A stretch of 64,000 nt of DNA from Candidatus Hecatella orcuttiae (GTDB taxonomy: Archaea > Thermoproteota > Bathyarchaeia > Hecatellales > Hecatellaceae), in assembly GCA_002011035.2 (NCBI GenBank), contig MTLY02000003.1, positions 489,194-553,193 of the forward strand, read 5' to 3'. A program made the translations under genes and the position numbers. The notes beneath the pieces were generated by a model. That model ran no database searches and was not told the origin of the DNA. It worked only from the letters and a program-made list of their open reading frames with translations. Each line of letters begins with the position of its first letter. Position 1 is the first letter of the stretch. Below, one piece after another: positions 59,752-64,000 of this stretch.

Positions 59752-60103
59752 TTTTTACAAACCTCTTTTTAAATTTACGGTGGCTAATTTTCTTTTTATT
59801 TGGCGGAATTCTTAAGGATATCGGTTTATGCTCTTGCTGTTGTTTGTCTTCAGCGGGCTGGTATTTTTGTGGGGTATAGTAAAGCATATTAATATGTTCA
59901 TGTACATAATTATAATAAATCCCAACGGACGGCCTGTAAAATGACCTTTCATGTGTATAACGGGTTTTCTGTTTTCCAATCTATTTTCACAAGTATGTCT
60001 ATAAATTCTGCTCGAAGCTGGAAAGACAGGCTGAGCCGAGGCAATAAAGAGGCGAAAATAATATATTAACCAACGAGGGATATTAAAAGGAGAGGAATAT
60101 CGC
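59752..60103. other. Intergenic region before the pilin pair
   Basis: No gene is supported over these 352 nt; short frames exist but lack domains and codon bias. The right end holds the promoter and SD of the first pilin gene. An AT-rich centre separates the divergent MoxR and pilin transcripts. Confidence 0.45.
60055..60103 (+). promoter_or_regulatory. TATA box and SD of the first pilin gene
   Basis: AAAATAATATATTAACC (60055-60071) is a strong TATA region about 35-48 nt before the ATG, giving a short leader. GAGG at 60092-60095 is 8 nt before ATG 60104. Confidence 0.5.
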
Positions 60104-60742
60104 ATGAGAGGACATTTTTCAAACAAAACGCTGAAGAAATGGCTTAAACAGAAAAAAGCGGTATCCCCCATCATCGCTACCCTGCTGATGATCGTCATAT
60201 CCGTGGTGGCTGGTGTCATGATCTACGGTTGGATCTCCGGTTTCATATCTACGGGTGTTCCCTCCGTACCCACAGCATACATAGTCACAATCTCCTCGGT
60301 TACTGTTTCTGATGTTGATACTTCTTCAGCTACTACGCATAATTCGACGGTTCTTAAAGTAAAGATCAGCAATCCTGGGGCGAAGGATGTTTCTGTCACT
60401 GCTGCTAACTTCATCGTAACCAATTCTTCCGGCTATGTCTACGACTACAATGGCACGGGCGGCAGCTTGCATGTGCTGGTGTACCAGGTGAGTAGCTCTT
60501 CTATAACTGCCACAGCTCAGAACCTAACTACTCAAGTAGGTCTTACCGGTGCAGCGAACACTGTTACATTGACCGGTGGAACCACGACGACCCTATATAT
60601 CGAGCTTCTAGGACATGAGTCTGGGGCGGATACTGGGGCCTTGGACAAAGGAGACACCTACATCCTCAACACCCAAGACGCAACAACCTACGACGGCATA
60701 TCGGTTACCTCAGCCGAATACACCTTCAAAGCCAACAAATAA
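60104..60742 (+). CDS. Archaeal type IV pilin (first of a pair)
   Basis: A 212-residue pilin. The class III signal reads KQKKAVSPIIATLLM, with cleavage expected just before AVSPII by the prepilin peptidase. A hydrophobic assembly helix (about 17-40) follows, then a Ser/Thr/Asn-rich beta head with N-x-S/T sites. From 60298 onward the DNA is identical to the next gene for 431 bp, while leaders and helices differ. Both probably form the pilus shaft or variants of it. The ATG is supported by GAGG and a near TATA box. Confidence 0.92.
   Translation: MRGHFSNKTLKKWLKQKKAVSPIIATLLMIVISVVAGVMIYGWISGFISTGVPSVPTAYIVTISSVTVSDVDTSSATTHNSTVLKVKISNPGAKDVSVTAANFIVTNSSGYVYDYNGTGGSLHVLVYQVSSSSITATAQNLTTQVGLTGAANTVTLTGGTTTTLYIELLGHESGADTGALDKGDTYILNTQDATTYDGISVTSAEYTFKANK
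60298..60728 (+). repeat. Perfect 431-bp direct repeat, copy 1
   Basis: Identical to 60958-61388 (offset 660). It covers the pilin head domain of the first gene up to three codons before the stop. Confidence 0.96.
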
Positions 60743-60784
60743 ATTGAAAACATCAATAACTCTACGGCTGGAGATCAGGTAAGA

Positions 60785-61402
60785 TTGAAATGGCCTAAGT
60801 GTCTCAGAAATAGAAAGGCTGTATCTCCGATTATCGGCGTCTTACTGATGATTGTCATCGCAGTCGTTGCCGGTGTCATGATCTATAGCTGGGTCACTGG
60901 TTTCATATCTACAGGCATCCCCTCCCCGCCCAAAGCATACACCATTAGTATCGACATGGTTACTGTTTCTGATGTTGATACTTCTTCAGCTACTACGCAT
61001 AATTCGACGGTTCTTAAAGTAAAGATCAGCAATCCTGGGGCGAAGGATGTTTCTGTCACTGCTGCTAACTTCATCGTAACCAATTCTTCCGGCTATGTCT
61101 ACGACTACAATGGCACGGGCGGCAGCTTGCATGTGCTGGTGTACCAGGTGAGTAGCTCTTCTATAACTGCCACAGCTCAGAACCTAACTACTCAAGTAGG
61201 TCTTACCGGTGCAGCGAACACTGTTACATTGACCGGTGGAACCACGACGACCCTATATATCGAGCTTCTAGGACATGAGTCTGGGGCGGATACTGGGGCC
61301 TTGGACAAAGGAGACACCTACATCCTCAACACCCAAGACGCAACAACCTACGACGGCATATCGGTTACCTCAGCCGAATACACCTTCAGGGCTAACAAAT
61401 AA
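60785..61402 (+). CDS. Archaeal type IV pilin (second of a pair)
   Basis: A 205-residue pilin with its own leader (RNRKAVSPIIGVLLM) and hydrophobic helix, then a head domain identical to that of the preceding pilin. The TTG at 60785 follows GGAGATCAGG. The helices differ at many codons while the heads match perfectly, which points to recent gene conversion of the head. The two may be co-assembled, or allow exchange of surface-exposed sequence. Confidence 0.92.
   Translation: MKWPKCLRNRKAVSPIIGVLLMIVIAVVAGVMIYSWVTGFISTGIPSPPKAYTISIDMVTVSDVDTSSATTHNSTVLKVKISNPGAKDVSVTAANFIVTNSSGYVYDYNGTGGSLHVLVYQVSSSSITATAQNLTTQVGLTGAANTVTLTGGTTTTLYIELLGHESGADTGALDKGDTYILNTQDATTYDGISVTSAEYTFRANK
60958..61388 (+). 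repeat. Perfect 431-bp direct repeat, copy 2
   Basis: Second copy of the block at 60298-60728. It ends abruptly at the first differing base of the final codons. Confidence 0.96.
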
Positions 61403-61439
61403 GCAACTTAAATTTTTTACATCTCTTCGGTTATTTTGT

Positions 61440-61610
61440 TAATTTTTTCTTTACAGTAGCTTTCAGTTTGGTTTCGGCTTCACTGTTTTCGGTCTCTGAC
61501 TGTCAGCTGGAAGGTTTTTGGGATTAAGGCTTGGGAGTGCTATGAGGACGCTGGAAATCCAGCCGAGGTCCTAGACCTTGGCAGATAGGGTGAGAATCGG
61601 ATGGTTTCAG
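61440..61610 (-). pseudogene. Decayed 3' fragment of the zinc-ribbon protein gene
   Basis: On the minus strand this stretch matches the C-terminal coding part of the gene at 62299-63270. The block GGACGCTGGAAATCC recurs within a run of about 45 nt with two mismatches. The fragment reads AKV-stop-DLGWISSVLIALPSL against AKVYDLGRISSVLIALPRL in the intact gene, then drifts. A TAG and indels make it non-functional. The AbrB/VapC pair lies between the fragment and the intact copy. Confidence 0.75.
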
Positions 61611-61655
61611 CAAAGGTTATATCCCACTCTAATTATCCCACTTATAGGTGGGATT

Positions 61656-61874
61656 TTGGAAGTGGAACTTAAAGACAAAGGAAGAGTCACCATCCCGTCG
61701 GAGATAAGGAAAGCCTTGGCCTTGGAGGAGGGAGATCGTCTTTTCATCGAGCTTGGTGAAGGCGTGATCAAGCTAAGGCCCAAGAAAATCGTCACCGCCG
61801 AAGAGATAAAGGGTATAGCCAAAATCAAGAAGGTGAAGCTTGAGGAGGTTGAACTTTCTCTAGCGGGTGAATGA
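61656..61874 (+). CDS. AbrB-family antitoxin (VapB-like)
   Basis: SpoVT/AbrB swapped-hairpin DNA-binding protein of 72 residues from TTG 61656: EVELKDKGRVTIPSEIRKALALEEGDRLFIEL is the typical motif. GGTGG a few nt upstream supports this start; an in-frame TTG at 61578 would add 26 residues that actually belong to the pseudogene fragment. It overlaps the PIN toxin gene by 4 nt (ATGA), the classic antitoxin-toxin arrangement, and should repress its own promoter. Confidence 0.87.
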   Translation: MEVELKDKGRVTIPSEIRKALALEEGDRLFIELGEGVIKLRPKKIVTAEEIKGIAKIKKVKLEEVELSLAGE

Positions 61875-62281
61875 CGGTGAGGTTCATCGACTCCAACATC
61901 TTCATCTACCATCTAGCAGGTGATGAACGGTATGGCGAAACCGCCAGTAGGATTGTCTATAGAATAAGTAAAGGGGAAAAGGCAGCGGCATCCACCCTAA
62001 TTTTTTCACAGGTCTTGGCATATCTCCGATGGAAGAACAGAGCTTCCATCATCCCCAAATTCATAGACTTTCTGAGGTCCTTACCGACGATTCAAAAGGT
62101 TGAAACCAATTTCGACGACCTTATCTTAGCTCGGAAGCTACAGGAAAAAGCCGGGGTGGACTGGAAAGCATGGGACGACCTAATCGTAGCCGCCCAAATG
62201 TTAAGAATGGGGGTGACGGAGATATATTCCAACGACAAGGACTTCGACGCCATCCCCAACGTAAAAAGAATATTCTTCTAG
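61871..62281 (+). CDS. PIN-domain toxin (VapC-like)
   Basis: A 136-residue PIN nuclease. The acidic residues lie in RFIDSNIFIYHL (first Asp), TLIFSQVLA (a Gln takes the place of the usual Glu), WDDLIVAAQ (Asp) and YSNDKDFD (Asp). It should cleave RNA, with tRNA or rRNA as typical VapC targets, and is held inactive by the preceding AbrB-type antitoxin. The missing Glu in the second acidic position deserves attention. The pair sits between an intact gene and its decayed copy, as an inserted mobile module would. Confidence 0.87.
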   Translation: MTVRFIDSNIFIYHLAGDERYGETASRIVYRISKGEKAAASTLIFSQVLAYLRWKNRASIIPKFIDFLRSLPTIQKVETNFDDLILARKLQEKAGVDWKAWDDLIVAAQMLRMGVTEIYSNDKDFDAIPNVKRIFF

Positions 62282-62298
62282 AAAGCTAAGCATCCAGT

Positions 62299-63270
62299 TT
62301 AGGCTTTTTGCAGTATTGTCTTCAGCTTTGTCACAGCTTCTTCGCTGTCTCCCGCCTCTATGACCGTGATCTTGTACATGGCTGCCAGCTGGGAGGCAGT
62401 ATGACTCAGTCGGGGTAGCGCTATGAGGACGCTGGAAATCCGGCCGAGGTCGTAGACCTTGGCGAACATGGTGATGATGGGTTGCTCGCCCACGGTTTCT
62501 TTCTCTTGAACGATTTCGACAACGAGTTTTTCGTTTTCTCCCCTGACAGCTAGGATGTCGAATCTGTGGTCTACCCCCGAACTGCCTTTAACGATCCCCG
62601 GACTCTCCACCTTGTAGTTGGAGGATTCGAGGAAAGAGCGGACAGAGGAAATAACCCCCACAACTTTCCTCACCTCCGCTGTTCCTCCCAAAGTGTAGGA
62701 GTAGCATTCTTTCAGCTCCGCATCCCTTATCGTAAACTGGCGTCCGCAGCTCCTACACTGATGAGGGGAGTAGGGTTCATCGAATTTTCTTTTACACGCG
62801 TGGCAAACAAACCATATGCCCACCTTTCTTGAATCCTTGCCCGCGGGGTCTAAGGGCGTTTTACATTTAGGGCATACGAGTTTCCCCTCCGTCCGATAAC
62901 GGTCCTCGGTGTCGATGTGGCCGCATTTGAAGTGTTCCAGCAAAATCTTCTTCTCTATGTCGTAGGACTTGCAGCGGGGGCAAAGGGCTAGGGTTCCCAC
63001 GTTGGGCGAATGGCAGTGGGGACAAGTGGGGTGCTTGCCAAAAAGCTTCCTGGCCAAAAGCCCTTCTGCGGTTAGCTTCTCTAGAAGGCTTGAAACTTCC
63101 TCGGAGTCCCCTAGGACTTCCTCCACTTCTGGATACCTACACCCTTTAACAGGGTCGAAGACAGGCCTCAGTTCAGGGTATTTTCCGGAAAGCAGCTCCA
63201 CCAAAAGCTTTCTAGGGTCCTCTGGAAGTTTAGCCTTTTCTTCAGGGGTGATCTTGCTACCGGCTGACAA
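62299..63270 (-). CDS. Zinc-ribbon (TackOD1-like) protein
   Basis: A 323-residue protein. A helical N-terminal part (about 1-80) leads into several zinc-binding knuckles: CPHC, CPRC, LEHFKCGH, CPKC, CHAC and CRSCG. The order LEHxxCGH ... CPKCxxxL ... CxxC ... CxxCG matches the TackOD1 output domain described in thaumarchaeal signalling proteins. The C-terminal part (about 225-323) is an alpha/beta fold with VVEIVQEKE and a KVYDLGRISSVLIALPRL segment, resembling a nuclease-like sensor domain. Function unknown; a signalling role is the best guess. Its 3' end has a decayed duplicate at 61440-61610. Confidence 0.75.
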   Translation of the reverse strand: MSAGSKITPEEKAKLPEDPRKLLVELLSGKYPELRPVFDPVKGCRYPEVEEVLGDSEEVSSLLEKLTAEGLLARKLFGKHPTCPHCHSPNVGTLALCPRCKSYDIEKKILLEHFKCGHIDTEDRYRTEGKLVCPKCKTPLDPAGKDSRKVGIWFVCHACKRKFDEPYSPHQCRSCGRQFTIRDAELKECYSYTLGGTAEVRKVVGVISSVRSFLESSNYKVESPGIVKGSSGVDHRFDILAVRGENEKLVVEIVQEKETVGEQPIITMFAKVYDLGRISSVLIALPRLSHTASQLAAMYKITVIEAGDSEEAVTKLKTILQKA

Positions 63271-63311
63271 CCTTAGGGCGCCTTTACGTTAATTATCTAG
63301 TCAATACGGCT

Positions 63312-63380
63312 TATATTTGGTTATCCCGCAGGAGGGCTGGGATGCACTGTCTAACCTCTCATTTCAGCTATTTAAATCTC
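63312..63380. promoter_or_regulatory. Divergent TATA boxes at the right edge
   Basis: AAATATAAGC on the minus strand (about 63311-63320) suits the zinc-ribbon gene, and GCTATTTAAATC (about 63368-63379) on the plus strand suits the prepilin peptidase gene. Confidence 0.4.
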
Positions 63381-63470
63381 AAGTTCTTATCCCCAAACAG
63401 CTGGAGAATCCGGTGGAAACCAGAAAACCTTAATCCTTCCGTGTTGAAGAATCGGTGAAGGCTGAGCCTG

Positions 63471-64000
63471 ATGGCCTCCGAGCAGCTGGACTACGCAGCC
63501 GTCATCTTGGTTTTAACTTTCTTAGCCTACTCCGCTTGGAGCGACTGGCGGACTAGGGAGGTGACCAACCGCGTTTGGATGATCCTCGCCCCTTCTGGGG
63601 TTGCTCTCACCCTTCTCCGAATTCTGCCTACGCACAATTGGACGCTCTACTTAGGATGGGGCCTCATCATGGGGGTTATGACCCTCATTTCCTTCACACT
63701 CTTCTACCTAGGCCTCTGGGGCGGCGCTGACTCCAAAGCCTTCCTCAGCCTAGGCCTCATCCTCCCATGGCCGCCTCGTGCTCCAGACCCTTGGCTGGGA
63801 ATTCGGCTGCCGGTTTTCCCTCTCACCGTTTTAAACAACACCATCCTCCTTTCCACTTCCGCTGTCTTCTACATCTTGGCGAGGAATATAGCTTGGAAGG
63901 CGTTTCACCACCAAAGCCTCTTCCAAGGCTTCGCCCATGAGTCTCGGTGGAAAAAGCTTCTAGCCCTCCTAGTCAGTTACAAGGTTAAAAAAGAGAAGCT
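63471..64000 (+). CDS. Archaeal prepilin peptidase (A24, FlaK/PibD-like), truncated by window
   Basis: Membrane aspartic protease that removes class III signal peptides from pilins. Seen in the 176 visible codons: YSAWSDWRTREVTNRVW with the first catalytic Asp (SxxDxxxREV), hydrophobic segments, and GGADSKAFLSLGL, the GxGD-like second catalytic motif. The gene runs off the right end without a stop. The ATG at 63471 follows GGTGAAGG by about 10 nt. Its likely substrates are the pilins at 55.8-61.4 kb. Confidence 0.88.
   Translation, partial: MASEQLDYAAVILVLTFLAYSAWSDWRTREVTNRVWMILAPSGVALTLLRILPTHNWTLYLGWGLIMGVMTLISFTLFYLGLWGGADSKAFLSLGLILPWPPRAPDPWLGIRLPVFPLTVLNNTILLSTSAVFYILARNIAWKAFHHQSLFQGFAHESRWKKLLALLVSYKVKKEK

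Noticed and set aside
59812-60219. 135-codon minus-strand frame upstream of the pilins
   Set aside because: It overlaps the pilin signal peptide on the other strand and contains the promoter region; no domain is seen.

Overview
This window comes from an archaeon, most likely a Bathyarchaeia-like member of the TACK group. The evidence is a full archaeal information set (archaeal-type ThrRS, SRP54, NOB1, deoxyhypusine synthase with eIF5A), F420 cofactor genes, an ESCRT-III/Vps4 (Cdv) cluster, a CetZ/FtsZ-like tubulin, a thaumarchaeal-style S-layer protein with repeated TDPDLN and ETGxxTGVF motifs, archaeal class III pilins and TATA-box promoters. The lineage is inference; no rRNA or tRNA gene was found. 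GTG and TTG starts are common and Shine-Dalgarno (SD) sites usually lie 7-9 nt before the start. Three genes appear to start at CTG.

Layout. 0.4-4.5 kb: an ABC permease/ATPase pair, a CetZ-like tubulin and an anchored beta-propeller protein. 4.5-10.8 kb: a retropepsin-like gene, then a surface-layer module made of a 1141-residue S-layer protein and two membrane-anchored stalk candidates, one with a collagen-like Gly-X-Y rod. The two stalk genes share a perfect 279-bp repeat. 10.9-15.1 kb: a division-like cluster of two related RHH-like proteins of unknown function, two ESCRT-III/CdvB paralogues and CdvC/Vps4. 15.3-21.1 kb: a CrtI-like oxidoreductase, a CoxG-like protein, a ClC channel/transporter, an M20 peptidase and a PAP2 phosphatase. 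21.2-25.2 kb: F420-related genes (cofD, a RimK-type ligase, cofC) with an asparagine-synthase-like gene lacking the glutaminase cysteine. 25.3-34.4 kb: housekeeping genes (ilvE, thrS, srp54, dys, eIF5A, nadK, nob1, archaemetzincin) and an archaetidylserine-decarboxylase-like gene split by a -1 frameshift exactly at its pyruvoyl serine. 35-49.4 kb: an AT-richer accessory stretch with V4R and KaiC-like proteins, a divergent class I isoprenoid-synthase-like protein, a third RHH-like relative, and a sugar/glycan cluster (epimerases, DUF354, glycosyltransferases, methyltransferases) that includes two decayed genes. 49.4-64 kb: a type IV pilus-like locus with a FlaH-like protein lacking its P-loop, a TadA/FlaI ATPase, two TadC/FlaJ membrane proteins, pilin-like proteins, a coiled-coil protein, a VWA protein with a MoxR ATPase, two pilins sharing a perfect 431-bp repeat, an AbrB/VapC toxin-antitoxin pair flanked by a duplicated gene fragment, a zinc-ribbon protein and a truncated prepilin peptidase.

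The S-layer and stalk genes probably build the cell envelope. The Cdv cluster and CetZ suggest two cytoskeletal systems for division or shape. The glycan cluster could decorate the surface proteins. The last 15 kb looks like a pilus assembly locus with unusual ATPase/VWA partners.
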